From NCBI RefSeq assembly GCF_014595955.1, contig NZ_JABVCF010000003.1:310001-374000 (forward strand): DNA of 64,000 bases, given 5' to 3'. The notes under the pieces were generated by a model. It made no database searches and had not been told where the DNA came from. It saw nothing but the letters and a program-made list of their open reading frames with translations. Below, one piece after another: positions 17,142 to 26,586 of the stretch. How positions within the stretch are numbered: position 1 is the stretch's first letter; every line of letters starts with the position of its first letter. The translations under genes and the position numbers were made by a program. The stretch is from Pseudaminobacter soli (ex Zhang et al. 2022) (lineage in GTDB: Bacteria > Pseudomonadota > Alphaproteobacteria > Rhizobiales > Rhizobiaceae).

Positions 17142-18968
17142 ATGGCCGTCAGGAGAGAGATCGAGTCCGTCACAGAGCGAATCCGCGAGCGCTCGCGCGC
17201 TAGCCGGGAAGCCTATCTGCAGCGGGTCGACGAGGCAGCATCGCGTTCGCCCCACCGGTCCACGCTCTCCTGCGGCAATCTCGCTCACGGCTTTGCCGCC
17301 TGCGCGCCTGGCGACAAAGCGGCGCTAAGTGGAGAAGTCATGCCGAACCTCGGCATCATCACTTCCTACAACGACATGCTTTCGGCGCATCAGCCGTTCG
17401 AGAGCTTCCCTGCCCTGATCAAGCAGGCCGCGAAGGAGGCGGGTGGCGTGGCGCAGGTCGCGGGCGGCGTGCCTGCCATGTGCGACGGCGTCACGCAGGG
17501 CCAGCCCGGCATGGAGCTTTCGCTGTTCTCGCGCGACATCATAGCGATGGCGACGGCCGTCGGGCTCTCACACAACATGTTCGATGCCGCGGTCTATCTC
17601 GGCATTTGCGACAAGATCGTCCCAGGCCTGGCGATCGCGGCGCTCACCTTCGGCCACCTGCCCGCCGTCTTCATCCCGGCGGGACCGATGACCTCGGGCC
17701 TGCCTAACGATGAGAAAGCGCGCGTCCGGCAGCTCTTTGCCGAAGGAAAGGTCAGCCGCGCCGAACTGCTCGAAGCGGAATCGAAATCCTACCACGGACC
17801 GGGCACCTGCACCTTCTACGGCACCGCGAACTCCAACCAGATGCTGATGGAGATCATGGGCCTGCACATTCCCGGCACGTCCTTCGTCAATCCCGGCACG
17901 CTCCTGCGCGACGCCCTGACCAGGGAAGCCGCGAAGCGGGCTTTGGCGATCACCGCGCTCAGCAACGAATACACGCCCGTCGGGCGCATGATCGACGAGC
18001 GCTCGATCGTCAACGGGGTGGTCGGGCTGCATGCCACCGGCGGTTCGACCAACCACACCATCCATCTGATCGCGATGGCTGCGGCAGCGGGCATCTCGCT
18101 GACCTGGCAGGACATCTCCGATCTGTCAGACGCGGTGCCGCTGCTGGCGCGCGTCTATCCGAACGGCCTGGCGGACGTGAACCATTTCGAGGCCGCCGGC
18201 GGCCTCGGCTTCCTGATCCGCGAACTGCTCGACGCTGGCCTGCTGCACGAAGACGTGCAGACCGTGTGGGGAGAGGGCCTACGCGCCTATACGGTGCAGG
18301 CCAAGCTCGGCGCCGACGGCAAGGTGGTGCGCGAGCCCGCCCCGGAAGCGAGCGGCGACGAGAAGGTGCTGGTGCCCCATTCCAAGGCGTTCCAGCCGAC
18401 CGGCGGCCTCCAGGTGCTTCGTGGCAATCTGGGCCAGGCGATCATCAAGACGTCGGCGGTGAAGCCTGAACGGCATGTGATCGAGGCACCGGCTGTCGTC
18501 TTCGACAACCAGCAGGGACTGAACGACGCCTTCAAGGCGGGTCTGCTCGACCGCGACTTCATCGCGGTGGTGCGCTTCCAGGGACCGAAGGCCAACGGCA
18601 TGCCCGAATTGCACAAGCTCACTACCGTTCTCGGCGTTCTCCAGGACCGCGGCCGGCATGTCGCGCTGGTCACGGATGGCCGCATGTCGGGCGCATCGGG
18701 CAAAGTGCCGGCCGCAATCCACGTCACGCCGGAGGCGCTCGACGGTGGTATGATCGGCAAGATCCAGGACGGGGATGTCCTCCGGCTGGATGCGGCATCC
18801 GGAAAGCTCGACGTGCTGGTGCCTGCGGCGGAACTGGAAACCCGCGAGCCTGGCAAGACAGACCTTTCTGTGAATGAATTCGGTCTCGGTCGCGAACTGT
18901 TCGCTGGCTTCCGAGCGATGGTCGGCCGTGCAGACCAGGGCGCGAGCGTTTTTGGGGCAGTTAACTGA
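17142..18968 (+). CDS. edd: Phosphogluconate dehydratase
   Basis: The 608-residue IlvD/Edd-family Fe-S dehydratase converts 6-phosphogluconate to 2-keto-3-deoxy-6-phosphogluconate. Cluster-binding cysteines are visible in [17 protein letters not shown] and [14 protein letters not shown]. The block [23 protein letters not shown] marks the C-terminal domain. GAGGAAGG precedes the ATG at 17142. It is the third gene of zwf-pgl-edd; the aldolase gene (eda) that completes the pathway is not adjacent. The only KDPG aldolase gene in the window, at 50.3-51.0 kb, is frameshifted. Confidence 0.97.
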   Translation: MAVRREIESVTERIRERSRASREAYLQRVDEAASRSPHRSTLSCGNLAHGFAACAPGDKAALSGEVMPNLGIITSYNDMLSAHQPFESFPALIKQAAKEAGGVAQVAGGVPAMCDGVTQGQPGMELSLFSRDIIAMATAVGLSHNMFDAAVYLGICDKIVPGLAIAALTFGHLPAVFIPAGPMTSGLPNDEKARVRQLFAEGKVSRAELLEAESKSYHGPGTCTFYGTANSNQMLMEIMGLHIPGTSFVNPGTLLRDALTREAAKRALAITALSNEYTPVGRMIDERSIVNGVVGLHATGGSTNHTIHLIAMAAAAGISLTWQDISDLSDAVPLLARVYPNGLADVNHFEAAGGLGFLIRELLDAGLLHEDVQTVWGEGLRAYTVQAKLGADGKVVREPAPEASGDEKVLVPHSKAFQPTGGLQVLRGNLGQAIIKTSAVKPERHVIEAPAVVFDNQQGLNDAFKAGLLDRDFIAVVRFQGPKANGMPELHKLTTVLGVLQDRGRHVALVTDGRMSGASGKVPAAIHVTPEALDGGMIGKIQDGDVLRLDAASGKLDVLVPAAELETREPGKTDLSVNEFGLGRELFAGFRAMVGRADQGASVFGAVN

Positions 18969-19018
18969 GCTGCGGGTGTTCCTCTCGCGCAGCAACCCCG
19001 CCTCGAAAAACGCGTTAA

Positions 19019-19058
19019 GCAACTGCGCGCAGCGGCTGCAACCCGCTCCGCAGTTGCG
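19019..19058 (+). terminator. Hairpin after edd, possible terminator
   Basis: The arms GCAACTGCG (19019-19027) and CGCAGTTGC (19050-19058) pair perfectly with a 22-nt interior that is itself GC-rich. It is followed by GCGTCTTT rather than a long T-run, so its efficiency as a terminator is uncertain. It lies about 50 nt after the edd stop and before the next gene. Confidence 0.5.
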
Positions 19059-19112
19059 CGTCTTTGCGAGAGCGCATAGTTAAGCCGAAAGCCCTCCGAT
19101 TGCGACGCCGAC

Positions 19113-19547
19113 ATGGACCTGCTCAAACTTGTCGCCCTCGACGAACAGGATCTGAACATCGTGTCGGCCCACGTCCAGGATGCGATCATCAGGACGGGCG
19201 ACCTCAGGTTCATGCCCCATGAACGACGGTTCGTCGTCCCGATGAACCGCTTCGCCTGGGAGACGCAGAAGGGGTTCTTCAAGCCCACGCCACAGCGGCG
19301 GAACAGCGTCCTGCACTTCGAGCGGGTCGTCTCCGCGAAATCGGCGGGATTGGCGAAGGACAAGCCCGAAGAGGTCTTGGAACTGCTGGCCGTCCGCTTC
19401 TATGCCGCCGATCTGCCCGGCGGGGAACTCGAGCTCGACTTTGCCGGAGGCGCCACGATCCGCCTCACGGTGGAATGCATCGAGGCGAGGCTTGCCGACC
19501 TCGGCGGCGCGTGGGAAGCAGCCTCCCGGCCGAAACACCCTATCTGA
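19113..19547 (+). CDS. DUF2948 family protein
   Basis: A 144-residue protein of the alphaproteobacterial DUF2948 family, recognisable from [23 protein letters not shown] at the N-terminus and [17 protein letters not shown]. It ends with a strand-rich region [19 protein letters not shown]. It lies directly upstream of hisD with only 9 nt between, as in many rhizobia, so it is probably co-transcribed. No catalytic residues or membrane segments are apparent and no function is known to me. Confidence 0.85.
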   Translation: MDLLKLVALDEQDLNIVSAHVQDAIIRTGDLRFMPHERRFVVPMNRFAWETQKGFFKPTPQRRNSVLHFERVVSAKSAGLAKDKPEEVLELLAVRFYAADLPGGELELDFAGGATIRLTVECIEARLADLGGAWEAASRPKHPI

Positions 19548-19556
19548 GGAGCCATC

Positions 19557-20858
19557 TTGGCGATCACCCTGCACGCATCGGATGCCGATTTCGAGGACCG
19601 ATTTTCCCGTTTCCTGACGACGAAGCGCGAGGCCTCCCCCGACGTCGAGGCCGCCGTGCGCGAGATCATCACCGCCGTGCGCGAGCGCGGCGATGCGGCG
19701 CTCCTCGATTATACTCTGAGGTTCGACCGCGCCGATCTCACGCAATCCTGCCTGGCCGTCACCCGTGCGGAGATCGAGCATGCCTATGTGGAGGCAGACC
19801 CGACAACCGTTGAGGCGCTGAAATTCGCCCGCGACCGCATCCTGGCGCATCACTCGAGACAGCGGCCGGCGGATGATCGCTACGCCGATCCGATTGGGGT
19901 CGAACTCGGCACTCGCTGGACGCCGATCGAGTCGGTGGGACTGTACGTTCCAGGCGGCACGGCGGCCTACCCCAGTTCAGTGCTGATGAACGCCGTCCCG
20001 GCAAGCGTCGCCGGCGTCCCGCGGCTTGTCATGGTCGTGCCGCCCTCCGGGGGCACGATCAATCCGCTGGTGCTAGTCGCTGCCGATATCGCCGGGGTGG
20101 ACGAGATCTATCGCATCGGCGGGGCCCAGGCAGTCGCGGCACTCGCCTACGGCACCGAATCGATCCGCCCTGTCGCCAAGATCGTCGGGCCGGGCAACGC
20201 CTATGTGGCGGCCGCCAAGCGCGAGGTGTTCGGGACCGTCGGGATAGATATGATCGCCGGCCCCTCCGAGGTGCTGGTTATCGCGGACGCCGCGAACGAC
20301 CCGGACTGGATCGCCGCCGATCTGCTGGCGCAGGCGGAGCATGACAGCGCCGCGCAATCGATCCTCATCACCGACGATGCAGCATTCGGACAGGCGGTGA
20401 GCGCGGCGGTGGAGCGCCAGTTGGCCATGCTGCCGCGCGCCGAAACTGCGGCCGCGAGTTGGCGCGACTTCGGCGCGATCATCTTGGTGAGTTCCCTCGA
20501 CGAGGCCGTCCCGCTCGCCAACCGCATCGCCGCCGAACATGTCGAACTGGCCTTCGACGGAGCCGAGGCCTTCCTGCAAAAGCTGAACAACGCGGGCTCC
20601 GTGTTCCTCGGCCGCTACACGCCGGAAGTGATCGGCGATTATGTCGGCGGTACCAACCACGTGCTGCCGACCGCCCGCTCGGCGCGGTTCTCGTCTGGCC
20701 TTTCGGTGCTCGACTTCATGAAGCGCAGTTCCATCCTGAAGCTCGGGCCGGAGCAACTGCGTGCGCTCGCGCCGGCGGCGATCCGGCTGGCGCAAGCCGA
20801 GGGGCTGGACGCGCATGCCCGATCGGTCTCGATCCGGCTCAACGGCTTGCCGGGATGA
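19557..20858 (+). CDS. hisD: Histidinol dehydrogenase
   Basis: This 433-residue enzyme performs the last two oxidations of histidine synthesis (histidinol to histidine). Recognisable blocks include [50 protein letters not shown] and [12 protein letters not shown]. The zinc- and substrate-binding AEHVELAF histidine/glutamate region is also present. The start is TTG at 19557 with GAGGA 6 nt upstream. Its stop overlaps the start of the UPF0262 gene (ATGA). Confidence 0.97.
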   Translation: MAITLHASDADFEDRFSRFLTTKREASPDVEAAVREIITAVRERGDAALLDYTLRFDRADLTQSCLAVTRAEIEHAYVEADPTTVEALKFARDRILAHHSRQRPADDRYADPIGVELGTRWTPIESVGLYVPGGTAAYPSSVLMNAVPASVAGVPRLVMVVPPSGGTINPLVLVAADIAGVDEIYRIGGAQAVAALAYGTESIRPVAKIVGPGNAYVAAAKREVFGTVGIDMIAGPSEVLVIADAANDPDWIAADLLAQAEHDSAAQSILITDDAAFGQAVSAAVERQLAMLPRAETAAASWRDFGAIILVSSLDEAVPLANRIAAEHVELAFDGAEAFLQKLNNAGSVFLGRYTPEVIGDYVGGTNHVLPTARSARFSSGLSVLDFMKRSSILKLGPEQLRALAPAAIRLAQAEGLDAHARSVSIRLNGLPG

Positions 20859-21340
20859 AGGCACGCGACCCGAGCAAGGCCCGGCTTGTCGACATCGAAC
20901 TCGATGAGTCGATCGGCCGCTCGACTCCAGACATCGAGCATGAGCGGGCGGTCGCTATCTTCGACCTTCTCGAGGAGAACAGTTTTCAGCCCGCCGACGA
21001 CGCCGCTTCCGGACCCTACAGGCTGAAACTGTCGCTGGTCGATTCCCGCCTTGTCCTCGCGGTGTCCCGGGAGGACGGCCGCGAAGTCATCACTCACATA
21101 CTTTCGCTCACGCCCTTCCGTCGGATCGTGAAGGACTACTTCATGATCTGCGAGAGCTATTACGAGGCGATCCGCTCCTCCACGCCCAGCAAGATCGAAG
21201 CGATCGACATGGGGCGAAGGGGGCTTCACAACGAGGGCTCGCAGACGCTCAAGGACAGGCTTGCCGGCAAGATCGAGATCGACTTCGACACCTCGCGGCG
21301 GCTGTTCACGCTGATCTGTGTGCTTCACTGGCGAGGCTGA
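20855..21340 (+). CDS. UPF0262 family protein
   Basis: A 161-residue protein matching the UPF0262 family of Rhizobiales by sequence ([60 protein letters not shown]). The ATG overlaps the hisD stop in an ATGA junction, so translation is coupled. It is predicted to be soluble, with no membrane segment or known motif. The conserved order hisD - UPF0262 - low-MW phosphatase - infA is typical of this lineage. Confidence 0.92.
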   Translation: MKARDPSKARLVDIELDESIGRSTPDIEHERAVAIFDLLEENSFQPADDAASGPYRLKLSLVDSRLVLAVSREDGREVITHILSLTPFRRIVKDYFMICESYYEAIRSSTPSKIEAIDMGRRGLHNEGSQTLKDRLAGKIEIDFDTSRRLFTLICVLHWRG

Positions 21341-21348
21341 CGCGGGAT

Positions 21349-21774
21349 TTGAGCGCCCTGCCCCGATCCATCCTGTTCATGTGCCGCATGAATGTGGTGC
21401 GATCGCCGATTGCCGAGGCGCTGGCCCGCAGCATGCTGCCGCAGCGGATCTACATCGCCTCGGCTGGAGTGCGCAGGGGCGAGCGAGATCCCTTTGTCGA
21501 TGCGGTGCTGGCTGAGGATCGTCTGACGCCGCCCGTGCATGCGGCAAAGACGATTACCGACCTCGAGGACGATTATTTCGACCTGATTGTCACCTTGGCG
21601 CCGGAGGCGCACCATGCCGCACTGGAACTGACTCGAACGCTTCAGGTCGAGGTGGAATACTGGCCCACGCCCGACCCTACCGGGGCGACGGGATCGCGCG
21701 AGCAGATCCTGGACGCGTATCGCGACGTCCGCGACAGGCTCAAGGCGCGGATAGCGGGCCGATTCGCCGTTTGA
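21349..21774 (+). CDS. Low-molecular-weight protein-tyrosine-phosphatase/arsenate-reductase-like protein
   Basis: The 141-residue protein has the P-loop C-R-M-N-V-V-R-S near residue 12 (consensus C-x2-N-x2-R-S) and a DPTG motif near residue 109 carrying the general-acid Asp. It therefore appears catalytically intact. The start is a TTG at 21349; the next ATG would fall inside the P-loop strand and is excluded. It is 8 nt behind the UPF0262 gene. Substrate is unknown. Confidence 0.85.
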   Translation: MSALPRSILFMCRMNVVRSPIAEALARSMLPQRIYIASAGVRRGERDPFVDAVLAEDRLTPPVHAAKTITDLEDDYFDLIVTLAPEAHHAALELTRTLQVEVEYWPTPDPTGATGSREQILDAYRDVRDRLKARIAGRFAV

Positions 21775-21878
21775 GTCGCGGTCAAATAAGCCGTATGCGT
21801 GTTCACAAAGCAGGCGCGATCATATAGGTTCCGCGCGATTTCGGGCCCGGGTGGAGCCCTGTCCAGCAAAGGTAACGA

Positions 21879-22097
21879 ATGCCGAAGGAAGAAGTCCTCG
21901 AATTTCCAGGTGTGGTGACCGAACTGCTCCCGAACGCGATGTTCCGGGTGAAGCTCGAGAACGAGCACGAGATCATCGCCCACACCGCCGGCCGCATGCG
22001 CAAGAACCGCATCCGCGTGCTCACGGGCGACAAGGTTCTTGTCGAGATGACGCCCTACGACCTTACGAAGGGCCGCATCACCTATCGGTTCAAGTGA
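21879..22097 (+). CDS. infA: Translation initiation factor IF-1
   Basis: The 72-residue OB-fold protein reads [19 protein letters not shown] at its start and has [26 protein letters not shown] and the terminal ITYRFK, nearly identical to known rhizobial IF-1. It binds the 30S A site during initiation. It precedes maf by 28 nt and is likely expressed with it. Confidence 0.98.
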
Positions 22098-22125
22098 CCG
22101 ACCCTGCCGCGGCAGGCTTTCCCTC

Positions 22126-22755
22126 ATGAGCGCCCTCCAGAAACTCGTGCTTGCCTCGGGCTCGCCGCGCCGGATCGAGCTCCTGCAACAGGCCGGCATC
22201 GAGCCGGACCGGATCTTTCCCGCCGATGTCGATGAAACGCCGCTGCGGGCCGAGCATCCACGTTCGCTGGCCAAGCGGCTGGCGCGCGAGAAGGCGGAGA
22301 AGGCGAGAAATGCACTGTCGGCTGAACCGGGCTTCGACGGCGCCTTCATCCTGGCCGCCGATACGGTGGTGGCGGTGGGGCGGCGCATCCTGCCCAAGGC
22401 GGAACTATCCGACGAGGCAGCCGACTGCCTGAGGCTGCTCTCCGGACGCACGCACCGGGTCTATTCGGGCGTGTGTTTGATTACCCCTGGGGACAAGGTG
22501 CGCCTGCGCCTCGTCGAGACGCGGGTGCGCTTCAAGCGGCTTTCGCGCGAGGAACTGGAAGCCTATCTTTCCTCGGGGGAATGGCACGGCAAGGCCGGCG
22601 CCTATGCCGTCCAGGGGCTGGCGGGCAGCTTCGTGGTGAAGCTCGTCGGCTCCTATACGAACGTCGTCGGACTGCCCCTCTATGAGACCTTGGGGCTGCT
22701 CGATGGCGACGGCTACAAGGTCCAGGCGAACTGGGGCTCGGGACGAATCCCGTGA
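22126..22755 (+). CDS. maf: Maf-like nucleotide pyrophosphatase
   Basis: A 209-residue Maf/Ham1-fold protein that hydrolyses non-canonical or excess nucleoside triphosphates. Diagnostic blocks are [18 protein letters not shown] at residues 7-24, the catalytic [13 protein letters not shown] segment, [12 protein letters not shown], and the C-terminal [11 protein letters not shown]...[12 protein letters not shown]. Its TGA overlaps the GTG start of yacG. Confidence 0.95.
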   Translation: MSALQKLVLASGSPRRIELLQQAGIEPDRIFPADVDETPLRAEHPRSLAKRLAREKAEKARNALSAEPGFDGAFILAADTVVAVGRRILPKAELSDEAADCLRLLSGRTHRVYSGVCLITPGDKVRLRLVETRVRFKRLSREELEAYLSSGEWHGKAGAYAVQGLAGSFVVKLVGSYTNVVGLPLYETLGLLDGDGYKVQANWGSGRIP

Positions 22756-22958
22756 GCGAACGCAAGTCCGGAACGGTAGAACCGCTGAGGCCGAAGCGCC
22801 CCTGCCCGGAATGCGGCCAGCCATCCAGCCGCGAGACCTATCCCTTCTGCTCGGTCCGCTGCAAGGAGATCGACCTCAACCGCTGGCTCTCAGGTGCCTA
22901 TTCCATCCCGGCGACGGAAGAGGAAGACCAAGGCGAGGATGACCAGGAGCCACGGTGA
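22752..22958 (+). CDS. yacG: DNA gyrase inhibitor YacG (zinc-binding)
   Basis: A 68-residue protein with the four-cysteine zinc site C-P-E-C at residues 18-21 and C-S-V-R-C further on, followed by [16 protein letters not shown], the YacG signature that contacts gyrase GyrB. The C-terminus is acidic. The start is GTG at 22752, overlapping the maf stop (GTGA), so it is translationally coupled. Confidence 0.94.
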   Translation: MSERKSGTVEPLRPKRPCPECGQPSSRETYPFCSVRCKEIDLNRWLSGAYSIPATEEEDQGEDDQEPR

Positions 22959-23156
22959 GCGCAGCGACCCGCCCCTTCGTCGCCGTTCCGCGCACCGATT
23001 GGTGACCCGGAGAGAAAAATGGGCGGCGGCGTTACTTAGCCCCGGCAGGGCTGTTGCCCCGAAGCAATCGTGGCAATGCCAATTGCCCCATCTGGTCCGA
23101 GATCCATCTGAACTCCAGGAATCCCCAGCGTCATGAGTTTTCGCATTCGCAGACGC

Positions 23157-23184
23157 TGGACAGGGCGCAATCGCATGCTATAAC
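23157..23184 (+). promoter_or_regulatory. Candidate promoter of tRNA-Phe
   Basis: TGGACA (23157-23162) and TATAAC (23179-23184) are spaced by 16 nt and lie about 63 nt upstream of the tRNA. They are close to the rhizobial housekeeping consensus. Confidence 0.5.
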
Positions 23185-23247
23185 GCCCGCGCTTTCGCCG
23201 GTTCGGACCGGCGTCGTGGGCCGGTGTTGAAGCCGGTCTTCGAAGGG

Positions 23248-23323
23248 GCCCAGGTAGCTCAGTTGGTAGAGCAGCGGATTGAAAATCCGCGTGTCGGTGG
23301 TTCGATTCCGCCCCTGGGCACCA
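23248..23323 (+). tRNA. tRNA-Phe (anticodon GAA)
   Basis: The 76-nt gene includes an encoded CCA end. Acceptor arms GCCCAGG and CCTGGGC pair fully. The D-arm AGCTCAGTTGGTAGAGC, the anticodon loop with GAA at 23281-23283 (closing stem GCGGAT/ATCCGC), and the T-loop GTTCGATTCC are all canonical. Confidence 0.98.
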
Positions 23324-23928
23324 TTCACAATGGATTGCGCCACCAACCGGATGATTCCGGGAATCTCTGTCGGCGGCCGGTCCGTCGGCTCCTCCAAACC
23401 TTACCCATACCTTTCGGATTGCGAGCAGGGTGCGATCGGTGAAGAAGCCACGCAGGGGGGCGCGCCTGACGATTCTTGCGAGTTGGTCCCCGGCCGCGGG
23501 TTCTTCAGCCCGATGCCGCCCCGCCCTTCGGAAAGCGTGATGGACTGCCGCGGCAGGCCGGCATGCCGCGTTAAGGCTTCCCAGGCGCGCGCTGGCGGAT
23601 CATCGCAATGTCCCCACCGGGGGGAGTGGGTTCGATTGAGGCACGCCCGCTTGCAACATTCGACGCAGTCAGGCGCGTTCCGGCTTTTCGAAAACTCAAG
23701 GCCTGCTGCGCAGGTCCTCCCCCGGAGATACGCGCCAGCGATGGCTGATCCCCGACGCTGATGCACGAGCAATGTCATTCCTGCAGACCCAAGTGAACAG
23801 AAAAATCATTCTAGGATGATCTGATCCCTCGCCAGTCGGTTCTGTGACTCTGCGTGGGTCGAAGAGTATGATCCCCCGAAATGGCCTAGGGCCGAAGCCG
23901 TGACAATCAAACCTTGGGAGTCTCTTCA
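23324..23928. other. 605-bp gene-free stretch behind tRNA-Phe
   Basis: No credible gene on either strand: the open frames present have no ribosome-binding sites and no family resemblance. A short inverted repeat CGCGGCA/TGCCGCG occurs at 23549-23570. No duplicate of the tRNA 3' end and no integrase are visible, so I cannot call an attachment site. The 3' end contains the leader of the rhodanese gene. Confidence 0.5.
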
Positions 23929-24840
23929 ATGCGCATCGCTTTGTTGGCGTTTACGCTGTCGTTACTCGCTGTTCCCGCATTCGCCGACGAAATCCGTCCG
24001 CTCGTCGATGCGGAATGGTTGAAGGCGAATGCCGGCAAGGAAAACGTCGTTGTTCTCGACATCCGCGACAATGTCGCTGAGACCGACCTCGGCGACAAGC
24101 CATATATCCAGGATGCCGTCGTCGCCCCTTATGCTACCGCCGGCTGGCGCACCGAAGTGAACGGCATACCCGGCATGCTACCGCCGCTCGACCAGATCAC
24201 CAAACTGATCGGCGATCTCGGCATCGACGATGACGACCATGTTGTCATCGTGCCCTGGGGCACGGATTCGACGGAGTTCGGAGGCGCCACCCGTGTCTAT
24301 TGGACCTTCAAATATCTCGACCATGACGAGGTCTCGATCCTCGATGGCGGCTGGCGCCAGTATGATGCCGCCGGAGGGGCCCGCTCGGCCGAGCCGGCGA
24401 AGCCGGAGCCGGCAAAATTCTCAGCCGAGCCGCGCGACGATCTGCTGGCGACAACCGAGCAAGTGGAGGCCGCGCTGAAGCAAGGCGTGAAGCTCGTCGA
24501 CGGGCGCCCGGCCGAGCAGTATGAAGGCAAGTCGAAGAGCCCGGTCGTCCGCGCCAACGGCACCATCCCCGGCGCGATCAACATCGAGCACTCCAAGCTC
24601 TACAGCGCCGAATATGCGCTCTTCGCCCGGCCCGAGACGGTCAAGGCGCTGACCGAGGCGGTGGGCCTCGGCGCGGACGAGAAGAACATCACCTTCTGCA
24701 ATACTGGCCATTGGGCCTCGGTCGCCTGGTTTGGGCTCTCCGAGGTGCTGGGGAACAAGAACACCAGCATGTATGACGGCTCGATGGCCGAATGGACGGC
24801 CGATCCGGCGCGTCCGGTCGAGAACAAGTCGGGCAGCTGA
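23929..24840 (+). CDS. Periplasmic two-domain rhodanese (sulfurtransferase)
   Basis: A 303-residue protein whose N-terminal signal peptide (MRIALLAFTLSLLAVPAFA, cleavage before DE) sends it to the periplasm. Two rhodanese domains follow. The N-terminal one (VVVLDIRDN..., SILDGGWRQY) lacks the catalytic cysteine; the C-terminal one carries it in ITFCNTGHWASVAWFGLSEVLG. The ATG at 23929 has GGGAG 8 nt upstream. Such enzymes transfer sulfane sulfur from thiosulfate or similar donors. The following YeeE/YedE-type channel and Cys-rich protein suggest a sulfur-acquisition or sulfane-handling cluster. Confidence 0.9.
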   Translation: MRIALLAFTLSLLAVPAFADEIRPLVDAEWLKANAGKENVVVLDIRDNVAETDLGDKPYIQDAVVAPYATAGWRTEVNGIPGMLPPLDQITKLIGDLGIDDDDHVVIVPWGTDSTEFGGATRVYWTFKYLDHDEVSILDGGWRQYDAAGGARSAEPAKPEPAKFSAEPRDDLLATTEQVEAALKQGVKLVDGRPAEQYEGKSKSPVVRANGTIPGAINIEHSKLYSAEYALFARPETVKALTEAVGLGADEKNITFCNTGHWASVAWFGLSEVLGNKNTSMYDGSMAEWTADPARPVENKSGS

Positions 24841-24953
24841 CGGCACCCGGCGGGCTCCGCCGGAGGCGGGCTCGGAAAGAGGCAGGTGGACGTCCGGAGC
24901 TTTCCGGACATCTCTTATTTTGAAGCATGCCGCATGAGCGGCCGAAATCGCAA

Positions 24954-26168
24954 ATGTCCGACATCACCGTTTCCCCTCCCAAATACCTGCCGCCGGCAGT
25001 GATCGACCGCGCGCCGGCTCTCGTCGCGGGCGGCGCCCTGCTGGTCGGCTGCCTTGCGATCGCCCACTTCGTCGACCTGCGGCAGGCCGCGCTGTTCGCC
25101 GTCGGCGGCCTGCTGGGGGCCGCGCTCTACCACGGCTCATTCGGCTTCACTGGCGGCTGGCGCCGCATGGTGGTGGAGCGTCGCGGGCGTGGCATCCGTG
25201 CCCAGATGCTGATGATTGGGGTTGCCGCGATGGCGATGATCCCGCTTTTGTCTGCCGGCAGCCTCGGCGGGCAGCCGCTGGTCGGCGCACTGGCGCCGGT
25301 CGGTGTCTCCGTGCTGATCGGCGCGGCCATGTTCGGACTAGGTATGCAACTCGGCGGCGGCTGTGGCTCAGGTACCCTGTTCACGGTCGGCGGCGGCTCC
25401 TCCCGCATGCTGGTGACGCTCGCCTTCTTCATCGTCGGCGCGGTCGTCGGCACGGCTCACCTTCCCTGGTGGCTGGAGTTGGCTTCCTACGGGACCATCG
25501 ACATGGGCCGGCAGTTCGGCACCGGTACGGCCATTTTCGCCACGCTCGCCGCGCTCGGCCTGGTCGCGCTGGTGACGGCGCTGATCGAGCGTCGCACGCA
25601 TGGCGACGTCGAGCGCGAACCGGCGCCGTCCCGTCCGGGCTGGACCTGGCTGCTCAATGGACCATGGCCGCTGGTCGGAGCCGGGCTGCTGATGGCCCTG
25701 CTAAATATCGCCACGCTGCTGCTCGCCGGCCATCCATGGTCGGTCACGTTCGGCTTCGGCCTGTGGGGCGCGAAGGCGGCGCAGGTCGTCGGGGTCCCGG
25801 TCGAGAGCTGGGCCTTCTGGAACTGGCCCGGCCCGCAGAAAGCGTTGAACTCCAGTGTGCTCGCCGACGTGACCTCGGTCATGAACTTCGGCATCATCCT
25901 GGGCGCGGCACTCGCTGCGAGCCTCGCAGGCAAGTTCGCGCCGAGGGCGAAGATCCCGCTCGGCTCCTTCCTGGCGGCGGTGGTCGGCGGCCTGCTGATG
26001 GGCTACGGCGCGCGGCTTTCCTTCGGCTGCAACATCGGCGCACTATTTTCCGGCATTGCTTCTGGCAGCCTGCACGGCTGGCTGTGGTTCGCCGCCGCCT
26101 TCGCCGGCTCCTTCGTCGGAATCTGGGCGCGCCCCTTTTTCGGCCTCGACGGGTTCGCGAAGAAATGA
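24954..26168 (+). CDS. YeeE/YedE-family membrane transporter (thiosulfate/sulfur-compound type)
   Basis: A 404-residue inner-membrane protein with roughly ten hydrophobic segments in two repeats. The repeats carry the conserved glycine/cysteine motifs GLGMQLGGGCGSGTLF and LSFGCNIGALFSGIASGSLHGW. In the characterised relative TsuA, such cysteines line a thiosulfate uptake path. A start at 24927 (nine residues longer) is equally possible; neither has a strong Shine-Dalgarno. The stop overlaps the next gene by 4 nt (ATGA). Preceded by a periplasmic rhodanese, it probably imports thiosulfate or a persulfide; this is inference. Confidence 0.86.
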   Translation: MSDITVSPPKYLPPAVIDRAPALVAGGALLVGCLAIAHFVDLRQAALFAVGGLLGAALYHGSFGFTGGWRRMVVERRGRGIRAQMLMIGVAAMAMIPLLSAGSLGGQPLVGALAPVGVSVLIGAAMFGLGMQLGGGCGSGTLFTVGGGSSRMLVTLAFFIVGAVVGTAHLPWWLELASYGTIDMGRQFGTGTAIFATLAALGLVALVTALIERRTHGDVEREPAPSRPGWTWLLNGPWPLVGAGLLMALLNIATLLLAGHPWSVTFGFGLWGAKAAQVVGVPVESWAFWNWPGPQKALNSSVLADVTSVMNFGIILGAALAASLAGKFAPRAKIPLGSFLAAVVGGLLMGYGARLSFGCNIGALFSGIASGSLHGWLWFAAAFAGSFVGIWARPFFGLDGFAKK

Positions 26169-26578
26169 CGGCCAGGAATTCGCTCCTCTTCGGTGCCGCC
26201 CTCGCAGCGGCAACGGCCGCAGTGGCAGTCGACCACTATAATCATCCCGTCCCACCCGCGTCGACACAGGCTGCCGCGCCGGCCTCGGCCGGCAGTGCTC
26301 CCTGCGCGGCCGCAACGCCCACCGCCGCCGCGCCTTGCGCTGCCGCCGCACCTTGCGCCGCCGGTGCGCCTTGTGCCGCCGCTCCAGCCAAGCTGGCGGC
26401 GCCTCCGCCGCCTGCCGCCGCACCTTGCGCCGCCGGTGCGCCCTGTGCCGCCGCTCCAGCCAAGCTGGCGCCACCACCACCCCCTGCTGCCGCGCCGGCC
26501 AAGCTGGCGCCGCCTCCCCCGCCGGCAAAGCCCAAGCTTGCGCCTCCGCCGCCGCCAAAGCCTCTGCCGGAAGGATAG
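26165..26578 (+). CDS. Low-complexity Cys/Pro/Ala-rich repeat protein with N-terminal membrane anchor
   Basis: A 137-residue protein coupled to the YeeE/YedE gene through an ATGA overlap. The N-terminus (LLFGAALAAATAAVAV) is a signal or anchor segment. The body contains six cysteines, five of them in APC units, spaced mostly as C-x5-C (APCAAAAPCAAGAPC). These are followed by four PAKLAPPPPP-like units. There are no other cysteines and little charge apart from lysines. The composition suggests an extended periplasmic rod with regularly spaced thiols. I recognise no family. Unusual base composition also gives long shadow frames on other strands, but the coupling and signal favour this frame. 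Confidence 0.72.
   Translation: MTARNSLLFGAALAAATAAVAVDHYNHPVPPASTQAAAPASAGSAPCAAATPTAAAPCAAAAPCAAGAPCAAAPAKLAAPPPPAAAPCAAGAPCAAAPAKLAPPPPPAAAPAKLAPPPPPAKPKLAPPPPPKPLPEG
26341..26470. repeat. Direct repeat of 58 bp inside the Cys/Pro-rich gene
   Basis: 26341-26398 and 26413-26470 are nearly identical, with one base difference noticed, at a 72-bp period, encoding the same 24-residue module (two APC units plus PAKLA and prolines). Further shorter copies of the AKLAPPPPP part follow. The period is a multiple of three, so copy changes would keep the frame. Confidence 0.85.
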
Positions 26579-26586
26579 GAGTAACG

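Noticed and set aside
23248-23323. tRNA-Phe as an attachment site of an integrated element
   Set aside because: No integrase gene and no second copy of the tRNA 3' end were found within the window.
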